In this document: positions 25,833-33,930 of the stretch, piece by piece
Layout of the letters: the number at the start of each line of letters is the position of its first letter
How positions within the stretch are numbered: position 1 is the first letter of the stretch
Assembly: GCA_964386785.1 (NCBI GenBank)
Contig: CAYLUD010000006.1
Location: 1 to 39,520 of the forward strand
DNA: 39,520 nucleotides
Source: SZAS-3 sp964386785
GTDB lineage: Bacteria > Chlamydiota > Chlamydiia > Chlamydiales > JAAKFR01
Direction: 5' to 3'
Notes under the pieces: generated by a model
Seen by the model: the letters and a program-made list of their open reading frames with translations, nothing else
Told to the model about the DNA's origin: nothing
Database searches by the model: none
Made by a program: the position numbers and the translations under genes

Positions 25833-27737
25833 ATGATGATGCCCAGCAATCGTGATCCTGCTATATCTACACCTCTTATAGAGGATCAAAATAATACCAG
25901 ACATATTGCTTTGGAGGAGGTGTCCCGTGTTGTACAGGGTATCCATTCTTTGCAGAATCAAAAAGAGATCATTGACTTCCTAATCCACCAGCTTCCTCTC
26001 TCTGACACATCGCCTGCTTCGATCGCACAAACATATTATTTGCTGGCTGAACGATACCAAGCACCCATCTACCTTGCATTGGCTGAAGCTTTATTATCAG
26101 ACCTTTCATTAGGAGAGTGTGCAGAAATACGAGGGGATTGTTGTGTGTTAAGGGGGCAGTTAGAGTGCTGTGAAGATGCGATTGTTCGTGGCATCCATGC
26201 CTATCATCAAAATTCTCGGGTGGCGAAATGGAAAATTGGAGCCGCCTATATGGCGTTGTACCTGATTTCAGGAGAAGTAAAAGAACTCGATCAAGCTTGG
26301 AAATGTTTAGAACAGACAGCTGCTGAAGGAGAAACTCTACCCAGGTTTTGGTATCATTATGGCGTATGCGCTTTCCATTATGGAAAGGTGCACCAGAATC
26401 ACACGTTGATTCGACGCTCTATAATGTATATGGAAAGAGGGGCTGGCGATTGGAGAAAGGAACGAGTTTGGTCCGAATTATTGGAAAACGTATCAGCATG
26501 GGTGCAAATGACCTTCCGAATAGAGGATGTAGAACGCGCCAATCAATGGTTTGAAGAAGGTGTCATTGCCTGTCCTCGTCATACCAATCTTTGGCTAATA
26601 TGGGGAACAATGCTGTTTCGTTGTGGCTGGGTTTTGCAATCCATTAAACTATTGGAAGCTGCTTTTGATAAAGTCTCTGCCTTAGCTTTAAAAAAAGAAG
26701 CATCTTCTTCTAAACAGATATTACTGAGTGAGATTTTAGGGGCAATTGCCTTATTAACGGATCATGGACCTTGTTTATATCTTGCAGAACGACAAATAAA
26801 AAAAGAAAACAAAAATCAAGAAGAAACAAAAGAGGCTCAAGCATTTTTATCTTTTATTCGCGCTTCTTATTTTAATGACAGTAAATCATACTCTGAAGTT
26901 AGTGATATATATCAAAAATTAGATTCTAAAAATTTGTTTGCTCGACATGTCTATGCCATTCTGTATTGGGAGTGGGGTAAATCGATGGAACAACCTCGTC
27001 TATTGCAAAAATCCAGACAGCTACTTCAAGCACTTCGCAGGGAGGCGCCCATTGCTTCTATTTATCACTTCCAATATGCGTGGCTATTGTATGACTTATA
27101 TCTCATGAATCGATATCAAGATCATGCGATATGTATTTTAGAAGAAAGCTTATGGATTCTCAAAAATAAGGACGAACTTTGGGCGAATTCGATGCATCTC
27201 TGGATACGGGCTCAAGTGCAAGGGGAGTATGGTTTTCGCCAAAAAAATCTCGATCTTGTGCAGGATGCAATAAAGATCACAACGCAATTGTTTCGTGAAC
27301 ATGGGTTAGAGGTGCGGGTAGTTATACATCATGCCGTACTTCTTAAATATCAGGGTATGCTTCAGAAGGATCGATCCTCTATTGAGGAAGCGCTATCTGT
27401 ATTATTGTCTCTGCAAAAGAAAGAGGCGGAACAAGGAAATGTTTGGTTAGCGATTGGGGACTTATATACAGAATTATTCGTGTTACACAGCAGCCCAATA
27501 GATTGGGCTGCTGCTAAAAACGCTTTTTTACGAGCTGCGCAATTAGCTTGTAAACAAGCAGATTATAAATTAGCCTGCCTTTATGCTCTCAACGAAGAGT
27601 TAGACTCAGTCTATCTGCATTTAAAAAGGGCGCAAAAAAGAAACGAGTTGCCGATGATCGAGCAGATGCAGTATGATCCAAATCTGGAAAACGCACGGGC
27701 TATGCCCTGGTTTATAGAATTTTTAGGTGGCCTATAG
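25833..27737 (+). CDS. Helical-repeat (TPR/Sel1-like) protein of unknown function
   Basis: A 634-residue soluble protein made of repeated helix pairs. Tetratricopeptide-like spacing is visible in several places: YYLLAERYQAPIYLALAEAL, RFWYHYGVCAFHYGK, NLWLIWGTMLFRCGW then VLQSIKLLEAAFDK, NVWLAIGDLYTELF and AAKNAFLRAAQLACKQADYK. No catalytic motif and no signal peptide are seen. The repeats suggest a scaffold for protein binding. Three ATG codons in tandem (25833, 25836, 25839) could each be used. The gene ends 8 nt before mgtE, whose ribosome-binding site overlaps the stop region, so the two are probably co-transcribed. Confidence 0.7.
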   Translation: MMMPSNRDPAISTPLIEDQNNTRHIALEEVSRVVQGIHSLQNQKEIIDFLIHQLPLSDTSPASIAQTYYLLAERYQAPIYLALAEALLSDLSLGECAEIRGDCCVLRGQLECCEDAIVRGIHAYHQNSRVAKWKIGAAYMALYLISGEVKELDQAWKCLEQTAAEGETLPRFWYHYGVCAFHYGKVHQNHTLIRRSIMYMERGAGDWRKERVWSELLENVSAWVQMTFRIEDVERANQWFEEGVIACPRHTNLWLIWGTMLFRCGWVLQSIKLLEAAFDKVSALALKKEASSSKQILLSEILGAIALLTDHGPCLYLAERQIKKENKNQEETKEAQAFLSFIRASYFNDSKSYSEVSDIYQKLDSKNLFARHVYAILYWEWGKSMEQPRLLQKSRQLLQALRREAPIASIYHFQYAWLLYDLYLMNRYQDHAICILEESLWILKNKDELWANSMHLWIRAQVQGEYGFRQKNLDLVQDAIKITTQLFREHGLEVRVVIHHAVLLKYQGMLQKDRSSIEEALSVLLSLQKKEAEQGNVWLAIGDLYTELFVLHSSPIDWAAAKNAFLRAAQLACKQADYKLACLYALNEELDSVYLHLKRAQKRNELPMIEQMQYDPNLENARAMPWFIEFLGGL

Positions 27738-27745
27738 GAGCCCGT

Positions 27746-29203
27746 ATGGAACATGAAACTTCGGATCAGTATCATGTTTCTGCTGGAAATCTCATGGACT
27801 CTAAAACGAGTCATCTTGATGATGAGTTGAGTGAACGCTTAGAAGAGGCCTTTCATAAAACTACTTTCAACATTCATTTGCAAGCTGTAGCGAAAATAGC
27901 TAGTGAATACCATCCCATAGATCTTGCTTATGCAGCTTCCAGATTGCCTCCGAATGCTCGCTATATGCTATTTGAAAATTTACCCAGCTTGGAAGCTCAG
28001 GTTGCATTCATTATCAACACAGATAATGCCTCTCGATGGGCCATTTTTCGATACACCAAAGAAGCTGAAATAGCTAATTTAATTGCCCATATGCCCTCTG
28101 ATGAGGCTGTTTGGGTGCTGGATGACTTGCCTGATCGTAGATATCGGCGTGTCTTAGATTTGGTGCAACCAAAGAAAGCTCTACAAATTCGCGAATTGCA
28201 AAAGCATAGTCGCAATAGTGCTGGTGGTCTCATGACCAATGAGTTTTTTGCATTCCCTATGGAAACAACTATTGCAGAAGCGGCAACATGGATTCGGGAA
28301 AATCCTGGCATCGATATGACACGGCGCATCTTTGTTTTGGACCATAAAGGCGAATTACAAGGCTTTGTGCCAGGTAGAAATTTAATCGTGAATCCTCCGC
28401 ATCTGCCCCTCAAGCAAGTCATGCGGGAGATAGAGCATAAGGTCACCGCCGAAGCGACTAGAGAAGAAGTGGTGGATATCGTGGAGCGATATAAAATCCC
28501 AGCATTGCCAGTTGTGGATAATCAAAATTTTTTAGTTGGGATCGTGACCTATGAAGATGTTGTTGAGGTCATCGAGGACATCGCCGATGAAACGATAGCC
28601 TGGATGGCAGGAACAGTAGAAGATGTCAGTGAATGTGATCCCGTAGTAAAACGATTTTTAGCACGGTCTCCTTGGTTATTGGTGACATTATTTGGAGGTT
28701 TGATTAGCGCTTCCATTATGTCGTACTTCCAATTGATTGAAGGGGAATTGTTGGCCTTAATTTTCTTTTTTGTCCCGTTAATTAATGGAATGTCTGGAAA
28801 TGTCGGGATTCAATGCAGTACCGTCCTCGTGCGAGGAATGGCGATTGGAGTGCTCTCTTCCGGAAAAAAAGGGGAAACAGTTCTGAAAGAAATGAGCATT
28901 GGATTAATGACGGGAGTGTGTTTTGGAATCCTCTGTGGAGGGCTTATCTATACTTTAAACACGTTAGAAATTGGTGATTTTCATGGTGAAGCATTGCAGT
29001 TAGGCGTGTTAGTCTCAGTAGGGCTTTTGAGCGCCTCTCTTACTGCTACGATTTTAGGGGTAGGAGCTCCTTTATTTTTTGCACGTATGGGCGTGGATCC
29101 AGCAATTGCAGCTGGCCCGATCATTACAGCTTTTAATGATGTATCTTCTATGACCATTTTTTTTCTGATATCTGGTCTTATTCATAGATTTTTCTTTAGC
29201 TAA
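27746..29203 (+). CDS. mgtE: Magnesium transporter MgtE
   Basis: Mg2+-gated channel of the inner membrane. The 485 residues show the full family layout: N-terminal superhelical domain (about 20-145, ending KKALQIRELQKHSRNSAGGL then MTNEF), two CBS domains (about 150-270; LPVVDNQNFLVGIVTYEDVV in the second), a plug helix, and five membrane segments from about residue 300. The pore motif region is PLINGMSGNVGIQCSTVLVRG. The C-terminal PIITAFNDVSS matches the family's acidic Mg2+-binding segment (P-hydrophobic-x-T-x-x-x-D). AGGAG lies 5 nt upstream of the ATG. Confidence 0.95.
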   Translation: MEHETSDQYHVSAGNLMDSKTSHLDDELSERLEEAFHKTTFNIHLQAVAKIASEYHPIDLAYAASRLPPNARYMLFENLPSLEAQVAFIINTDNASRWAIFRYTKEAEIANLIAHMPSDEAVWVLDDLPDRRYRRVLDLVQPKKALQIRELQKHSRNSAGGLMTNEFFAFPMETTIAEAATWIRENPGIDMTRRIFVLDHKGELQGFVPGRNLIVNPPHLPLKQVMREIEHKVTAEATREEVVDIVERYKIPALPVVDNQNFLVGIVTYEDVVEVIEDIADETIAWMAGTVEDVSECDPVVKRFLARSPWLLVTLFGGLISASIMSYFQLIEGELLALIFFFVPLINGMSGNVGIQCSTVLVRGMAIGVLSSGKKGETVLKEMSIGLMTGVCFGILCGGLIYTLNTLEIGDFHGEALQLGVLVSVGLLSASLTATILGVGAPLFFARMGVDPAIAAGPIITAFNDVSSMTIFFLISGLIHRFFFS

Positions 29204-29468
29204 ACGTTCCCTTGTTTTTTTTGACTTAGATCTTGTTAAATTAAATTAATTTAGTTGACGCAAACGCGATTCAAATGCTAGTGTGATCCCCGTAACGGCT
29301 CGGGTTTACAAGGAACGTTTCTTTTATCTCGTTCGTGATGGATTAGATTGATTGAATGACTTGGATGCGTGCGGTGATGGAGAGAGTGATACACTCTTTT
29401 CGGCGCCAAACTAGAGTGGTAATTTTTTCAAGAGAGTCAGTTAAGGAAATCTACATAGAGGAATGTAT

Positions 29469-29705
29469 ATGTCAGTAGAAAAGGAAGTAATTGATATAGT
29501 AGTGGAGCAGCTGGGTGTGGATGCAGCAGACGTCACTCCAGAAAAGTCCTTCGTTGAAGACTTAAATGCAGACAGTTTGGATCAGACTGAATTGGTCATG
29601 ACATTCGAGGAACGCTATGGGTTTGAAATTTCTGAAGAAGAAGCGGAAAAACTCAAGACAGTAGGCGATGTCGTTCGCTTTATTAAAAAGCAACAAGCAG
29701 AATAA
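29469..29705 (+). CDS. acpP: Acyl carrier protein
   Basis: A 78-residue acidic protein carrying the growing fatty acid on phosphopantetheine. The attachment Ser is Ser36 in DLNADSLDQTELVM. ATG 29469 (MSVEKEV) is chosen because GAGGA lies 7 nt upstream; ATG 29463 would sit directly on that element. The gene stands alone behind a 265-nt leader and is followed by a terminator. Confidence 0.95.
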   Translation: MSVEKEVIDIVVEQLGVDAADVTPEKSFVEDLNADSLDQTELVMTFEERYGFEISEEEAEKLKTVGDVVRFIKKQQAE

Positions 29706-29713
29706 ATCAGTTG

Positions 29714-29748
29714 AAGTGCGCACTCTATAGTGCGCACTTGTCTTGTTT
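29714..29748 (+). terminator. Rho-independent terminator after acpP
   Basis: A perfect 11-bp G/C-rich stem (29714-29724 AAGTGCGCACT with 29729-29739 AGTGCGCACTT) closes a four-base loop. It is followed by the moderately T-rich GTCTTGTTT, 8 nt after the acpP stop. Confidence 0.8.
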
Positions 29749-29882
29749 GCCTTTCATGAAGTATAATCAGTTGCATTTCTGTTGAAATACAATTCAATTT
29801 GTTAAGTTCCATAAGCAGTTCTGATCCTATGGAAGATTCCTAATAAGCAAGATTTGGTCCGGTTCTAAAAAATGAGACGTTT

Positions 29883-30193
29883 TTAGTTATCAACGACGTC
29901 ATATACAGTTGACCTCTATTCTGAAAGATTGCGCCAACCATAGGTTTGGCATGCATCAAAGCGAAGGCCTTGACCTGTAACTAATACTTCCAAGCAGAGT
30001 TCAAATAGACTTCCATGGCCCCCTCAGCTACTAGTATATGTTCGATAACATTTTGTTGATGTGGAGGGGATATGTGCTCGCAGCCTGGCAAGAGTTCAAT
30101 GGCAGGTATGCCATATGCTGTGTTTAGCTTGCCTGCTAAAGAGCTACAAAAAATAATGGGTGGAAAAGGTCGTTCCTGTACAGGAATCCTCAT
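29883..30193 (-). pseudogene. Broken cupin-domain regulator (C-terminal sensor half)
   Basis: The minus strand encodes ELLPGCEHISPPHQQNVIEH followed by ILVAEGAMEVYL and stops after SAWKY. In the next frame it continues GQGLRFDACQTYGWRNLSE, an in-frame TAG, then STVYDVVDN and a stop. Joined, this is a complete cupin fold (PPH...EHILVAEG.MEVYL...G..LRFDA...YGWRN), as found in the sensor half of XRE-type helix-turn-helix regulators. One frameshift (near 29985) and one nonsense codon (29913-29915) disable it, and the DNA-binding half is missing. The remaining gap, 29749-29882, shows nothing recognisable. Confidence 0.55.
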
Positions 30194-30217
30194 AATAAGA
30201 TTTTTTTAGGATAATCC

Positions 30218-30436
30218 TTGTCAACAAAGCCTTTAAATAGAAGTGATGATGGTAACCTGTCAGCATGGAGACCTTCTTCTTACAATCCTATGGAGCTAAT
30301 CCTTAAAGGGAGTAATGAAACAAGAATCCTGGTGCCTTCAAGCTTGGAGAGGTTCAAGGTGAGGAGCCTTGCAACATGCAATGTTGTTGACGAGCTGCCT
30401 CTAAAAGAAAAAATTGACGTTGTTCCATTTTTTTAA
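30218..30436 (+). pseudogene. Possible DUF2252 fragment running into ybeY
   Basis: A plus-strand frame of 72 codons contains NPMELILKGSNETRILVPSS then LERFKVRS. This faintly resembles the start of DUF2252 proteins (DP..LL...N..R...LVPIRYERM..SPF). After about 30370 the frame merely reads through the antisense of ybeY. If real, only the first 50 codons survive. The match is weak and from memory. Confidence 0.25.
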
Positions 30437-30806
30437 AATTTTCATCAGTATCATCTTGGTATCCGATAAGATGCAATATAGAATGAATCAGATAGAGGGT
30501 TGTTTCTTCCCAAGGATCGTGCAGGCTCTCTTCTTCAGATTGAGCGCACCTTTCTATTGCTACGGCGGGACAGATAAAAGATTCCCCAAGAAACTGATGG
30601 TCTAATGGAAAAGAGATACAGTCTGTAGCGGAGGAATCTTGAAAAAACATGCGATGCAATTCAGAAATTCTTTCTCTGGTAACGAAGTGAACGGCTATCT
30701 CCTCAGGACAACGCCCTTCTTGTTGTAGCACAAAAAAAACAACCCCCTCAACTGAGGAGGGGGTAATGAGTAAGTCGTCCTGCTCGTTGAAAATCCAACA
30801 CTTCAC
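30354..30806 (-). CDS. ybeY: Endoribonuclease YbeY (rRNA maturation factor)
   Basis: YbeY is a zinc-dependent ribonuclease needed for 16S rRNA 3'-end maturation and ribosome quality control. The 150 residues show AVHFVTRERISELHRMFF, SATDCISFPLD (the family T/S-D-V-L-S-F/FP motif) and IHSILHLIGYQDD. In the family metal motif H-G/S-x-L-H-L-x-G-Y-D-H the first two His are kept, but the position of the third ligand is Asp. The start is GTG 30806, overlapping the stop of the upstream small gene by four bases (GTGA), hence translational coupling. It is the last gene of the leftward operon. Confidence 0.88.
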   Translation of the reverse strand: MKCWIFNEQDDLLITPSSVEGVVFFVLQQEGRCPEEIAVHFVTRERISELHRMFFQDSSATDCISFPLDHQFLGESFICPAVAIERCAQSEEESLHDPWEETTLYLIHSILHLIGYQDDTDENFKKMEQRQFFLLEAARQQHCMLQGSSP

Positions 30807-30967
30807 AGAGAGATAACAGGAGTTTTTGGTAGGCCTGTAACCTTTTTGTTTTGTTCAGGGTTCCAGCGGCCTAATTTTTTCAGTACCTCTACTCGCTCAA
30901 AACGCTTCATGACATTACGTTTTTTGCTTCCAGCAACTGATTTTCCGTAACTTTTATGACGAGACAT
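30803..30967 (-). CDS. Small basic protein of the Chlamydiae/Verrucomicrobia type
   Basis: A 54-residue, strongly basic protein beginning MSRHKSYGKSVAGSKKRNVM and containing RFERVEVLKKLGRW and VTGLPKTP. I recognise it as the conserved small basic protein found in Chlamydiae and Verrucomicrobia; its charge and size suggest RNA or ribosome binding, but the function is not established to my knowledge. GAGG lies about 8 nt before the ATG. It overlaps the end of the upstream small gene by 14 nt and the start of ybeY by 4 nt. Confidence 0.8.
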   Translation of the reverse strand: MSRHKSYGKSVAGSKKRNVMKRFERVEVLKKLGRWNPEQNKKVTGLPKTPVISL

Positions 30968-31136
30968 GCAAAGACCTCACTTTTCCAATAAAAACACCTT
31001 GATCTGCAACTGCGTTCGCGTGCACCTTATATCCTTGCGGTAATGCATCTTTTTTTGGCCCAGTTTTTACACTGGGAGGTCGATGCTTGCGCGGAGATTG
31101 TTGTCTGCGTTCTCCTTGTTTGCTCATTCGAGTCAT
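30954..31136 (-). CDS. Small basic conserved protein
   Basis: Sixty residues, rich in Lys, Arg, Gln and Pro, starting MTRMSKQGERRQQSPRKHR and containing KTGPKKDALPQGYKVHANAV and VFIGKVRSL. A perfect AAGGAGG lies 7 nt before ATG 31136, so it is very likely translated. I believe an equivalent small gene lies in the same place in Chlamydia, between the DUF502 gene and the YbeY gene. Disordered N-terminus and a short folded C-terminal part are likely. Function unknown; an RNA-related role is suggested by its operon partners (RNase R, YbeY) and charge. Confidence 0.72.
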   Translation of the reverse strand: MTRMSKQGERRQQSPRKHRPPSVKTGPKKDALPQGYKVHANAVADQGVFIGKVRSLHVSS

Positions 31137-31184
31137 GCGCGCTCCTCCTTATATTTGGCAGACAGGGTAGCCCTTTTAGAGAAA

Positions 31185-31820
31185 TTATGCAAGGGGATCT
31201 GGATGTTCTTCATCACTGTGCAATACACCGCATGAAATAATAAATTTAATTGCGTGCTCTACCTTCATGTCTAGATAGATCAGATCTTGTTCTTCGTAAA
31301 GAAAAAGAAATCCAGAGGTGGGGTTGGGGGCGATGGGAACAAAGACGGTAACGAGTTTTTTTCCTAATGCATTCTGCGCAGGGGCAGGAGAATTTCCGCT
31401 AACCAGTCCAATGGAAAACGTGGTGGAATTGGGATAGGGCACCATAACAACTTGCTGAAATGATTTGGATTGCCCACCAAACAACGTGCGGATTACCTGT
31501 TGTGCAATTTTATAAATCGTTTTGATAATAGGAATGCGATGTAAAAAATAATCATACAAAGATAAAAATGTTTTAAAAATAACAATGCGAGCCAAGAGTC
31601 CTAATAGAACCGTAACCGAAACTAAAATCAGAATAGCAAGCAATTGAAGAGAAAAATGAACAAAGGCATAGTGAGCTTGATAGAAATGCGTATGAGAAAA
31701 AAAGAGCTCTAAGTAACCGATAAATGGATCTGTAATAAAATTTACAATGAACATTAAAATCGCCACAGTCACTGCCACGGGAAGCAGAATAATGAGGCCT
31801 GTAAGAAAATGTTTTTTCAT
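31185..31820 (-). CDS. DUF502 family membrane protein
   Basis: 211 residues with two strong membrane segments: residues about 5-32 (TGLIILLPVAVTVAILMFIV) and about 57-82 (LQLLAILILVSVTVLLGLLA). They are followed by the DUF502 core: HRIPIIKTIYKIAQQVIRTL, VVMVPYPNSTTFSIGLVSG and FVPIAPNPTSGFLFLYEEQD. Members are widespread inner-membrane proteins of unknown role. The start overlaps the RNase R stop (ATGA), so the two are translationally coupled. Confidence 0.9.
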   Translation of the reverse strand: MKKHFLTGLIILLPVAVTVAILMFIVNFITDPFIGYLELFFSHTHFYQAHYAFVHFSLQLLAILILVSVTVLLGLLARIVIFKTFLSLYDYFLHRIPIIKTIYKIAQQVIRTLFGGQSKSFQQVVMVPYPNSTTFSIGLVSGNSPAPAQNALGKKLVTVFVPIAPNPTSGFLFLYEEQDLIYLDMKVEHAIKFIISCGVLHSDEEHPDPLA

Positions 31821-33730
31821 CGAAACTTCCTTCGCCTAGGTCGACTCTCATCCGATGCATCATCAAGAGTCCAGTTCATTTCTTGTGTCGTAAGATCCAA
31901 AGCTTGTAATGTAACCTCTACAACATCCCCAATGCGATACACGCGACGACGGTAGAGCTCCATCTTTTGCTCATCAAAATCGGCCCATTCTACAGGCATA
32001 AATCCCTCTAAGAAGCATGAAGTAATTTCAAAGACAAAACCATTAGGCTTCACCTTGGTAATCTTTGCTTCAAATTTTTTGGATTGAGCAGCTTGCTTTT
32101 GCAGATATCGAAGCTTTTTTAATAGAATCACGCTTTGCTCAGCTTTAGCTGCAATGCGTTCTTTTTCAGAGCAGGTTTGCGCAATCTCTTCTAGATCAGA
32201 TTCCTCGGAAGTTTCTTCTCCTAATAAGATACGGTGAACGATTAAATCAATGTATCGACGAATAGGGCTAGTAAAATGAGTGTAATGCTCTAAACAAAGG
32301 CCATAATGGCCAATGTTTTGAGTAGAGTAGCTTGCTAACTTCATGCTACGAATAAAAGAAGTTACTAGAGATCGGCCTAGTGGACTAGATCGGGCTTCAT
32401 CGAACACATTCTGGAGCTCTACAGCAGAGGGGGCTTGAGGCAAGTCGAATCCTAACGCATTGGCAAGCGATACAAAGTCTTGCATCGATTCAGTAAGAGG
32501 ACTGTCATGGATTCTGTAGGTGAGAGCTTTTCCTTGATTGAATAAATGAGTAGCAACCATTTCATTTGCTTTCAGCATCAATTCTTCCACGAGTTGATGG
32601 GTAATGTCATATTCAATAATTTCCATCTCTTCTGGGAACCCATCAGCGTCCAGGGTGATAGATAAGTCGGGTAGAGAAAACTCCATGCTACCACGTAACC
32701 CTCGCTGTTTTTTCAATAAGAGGCATAACTGCACCATTTCCTCCAATAGAGGGCGAAATGGACTTTCGAGCTTCCCGTCTAAGACTTCTTTTGCTTCTTC
32801 ATAAGTAAATCGTCGCGTACTTTTGATGACGGAACGGAAGATCTCATAATTTAGTAATTCTCCCTGGTCATTAAACTCCATAGAGACTGTCACGGCCAGT
32901 CGATGCACGTTAGGTTTTAATGAGCAAAGATGGCTAGATAGGGTATGGGGTAACATGGGTACTACCCCATCTGGAAAGTATACAGAATTGCCTCGTAAAG
33001 AGGCCTCCGTATCGAGAAAAGAACCTGGCCTGACATAATGAGACACATCTGCAACATGCACCATTACATGGAAGGCCGACCCTTTTTTCTCTAGAGATAA
33101 AGCATCATCAAAATCTTTAGCCCCTTTAGGATCTATTGTGATTGTGTCCACGGCAGTGAGATTGCGTCTCCCTTTTTTCTCCTGAGCAGAGACTGTCGAG
33201 CCATAAGCTGCGGCCTCTTGAAGAACCTCATCCGGAAATTCATCGGGTAGCCGATACTCAGCGATTGCTACCTGTTTGTCTATTGATGGATCTTCTATAT
33301 TTCCGAGTATCTCTATCACATGGCCAGTGGGTGGAAGATGACCGGAACCCCAGCGAGAAATTTGCATGCGCACGCGATCGCCTCGCCGAATCGAAGGGTG
33401 CTTTAGTTGAATCCACTGAGCTCCTAAAAGAGCACAATGAGCCCAAGCTTCTTTTTTGGAGGTGACTCGACAGATCGTGGCGATAATCACAGAATGAGCT
33501 CTTTCGAGGATTTTTTTTACCTTTCCTTCTGGTCCTTTAGGAGTAGGTCGAGCTAGGACTATTTCTACTCGATCCCCATCCACTGCTCCGCGTAGACCTG
33601 TCTTGGGAATAAAGGCATCTTCAGGAAGCAGGGATCGGTCATCAGGGATAAAAAAGCCAAATCCCCTTGGGTGAACGCGAATTTTACCGATTAATGGGGG
33701 ATAAAGAGATGTAGGCACGCAGTGGAGCAT
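31817..33730 (-). CDS. rnr: Ribonuclease R (RNB family 3'-5' exoribonuclease)
   Basis: RNase R degrades structured RNA processively. The 637-residue protein has a cold-shock-like domain (IGKIRVHPRGFGFFIPDD), a second OB domain, and the RNB catalytic domain with TIDPKGAKDFDDALSLEKKG (metal-binding Asp cluster), HVADVSHYVRPGS and LEHYTHFTSPIRRYIDLIVH. A C-terminal S1 domain (KITKVKPNGFVFEI) ends in a basic tail (RPRRRKFR). It is shorter than the E. coli enzyme (about 810) and lacks the N-terminal helix-turn-helix, similar to other chlamydial forms. ATG 33730 is preferred; the frame also offers TTG 33754. No clear ribosome-binding site. It heads the operon. Confidence 0.93.
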   Translation of the reverse strand: MLHCVPTSLYPPLIGKIRVHPRGFGFFIPDDRSLLPEDAFIPKTGLRGAVDGDRVEIVLARPTPKGPEGKVKKILERAHSVIIATICRVTSKKEAWAHCALLGAQWIQLKHPSIRRGDRVRMQISRWGSGHLPPTGHVIEILGNIEDPSIDKQVAIAEYRLPDEFPDEVLQEAAAYGSTVSAQEKKGRRNLTAVDTITIDPKGAKDFDDALSLEKKGSAFHVMVHVADVSHYVRPGSFLDTEASLRGNSVYFPDGVVPMLPHTLSSHLCSLKPNVHRLAVTVSMEFNDQGELLNYEIFRSVIKSTRRFTYEEAKEVLDGKLESPFRPLLEEMVQLCLLLKKQRGLRGSMEFSLPDLSITLDADGFPEEMEIIEYDITHQLVEELMLKANEMVATHLFNQGKALTYRIHDSPLTESMQDFVSLANALGFDLPQAPSAVELQNVFDEARSSPLGRSLVTSFIRSMKLASYSTQNIGHYGLCLEHYTHFTSPIRRYIDLIVHRILLGEETSEESDLEEIAQTCSEKERIAAKAEQSVILLKKLRYLQKQAAQSKKFEAKITKVKPNGFVFEITSCFLEGFMPVEWADFDEQKMELYRRRVYRIGDVVEVTLQALDLTTQEMNWTLDDASDESRPRRRKFR

Positions 33731-33930
33731 AATCGAAATGATAGAGTAAGGCAATTGCTTCTTTTCCAGTAGGAAGAGGGGCCTTCAGCTGTACCGAGCG
33801 TAAACCCAAAATACAAATATAGAAGTCCCGCAGGATTTTTGAAACAGCCACACCCATTATACGTGCCGCGATACTGTAGATCTCTACTGGAGCACAGACG
33901 GTGCCTACTGGTATCGCTTTGGTTTGTATT
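33731..33930 (-). other. Spacer between add and rnr with an unassigned open frame
   Basis: A minus-strand frame stays open from 34013 through this 200-nt gap to 33684, overlapping the ends of both neighbours in other frames. The stretch within the gap (PVGTVCAPVEIYSIAARIMG then KILRDFYICILGLRSVQLKA) has a protein-like hydrophobic pattern but no start signal and no family I recognise. It may be a relic of a gene disrupted when add arrived, or chance. Confidence 0.2.
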
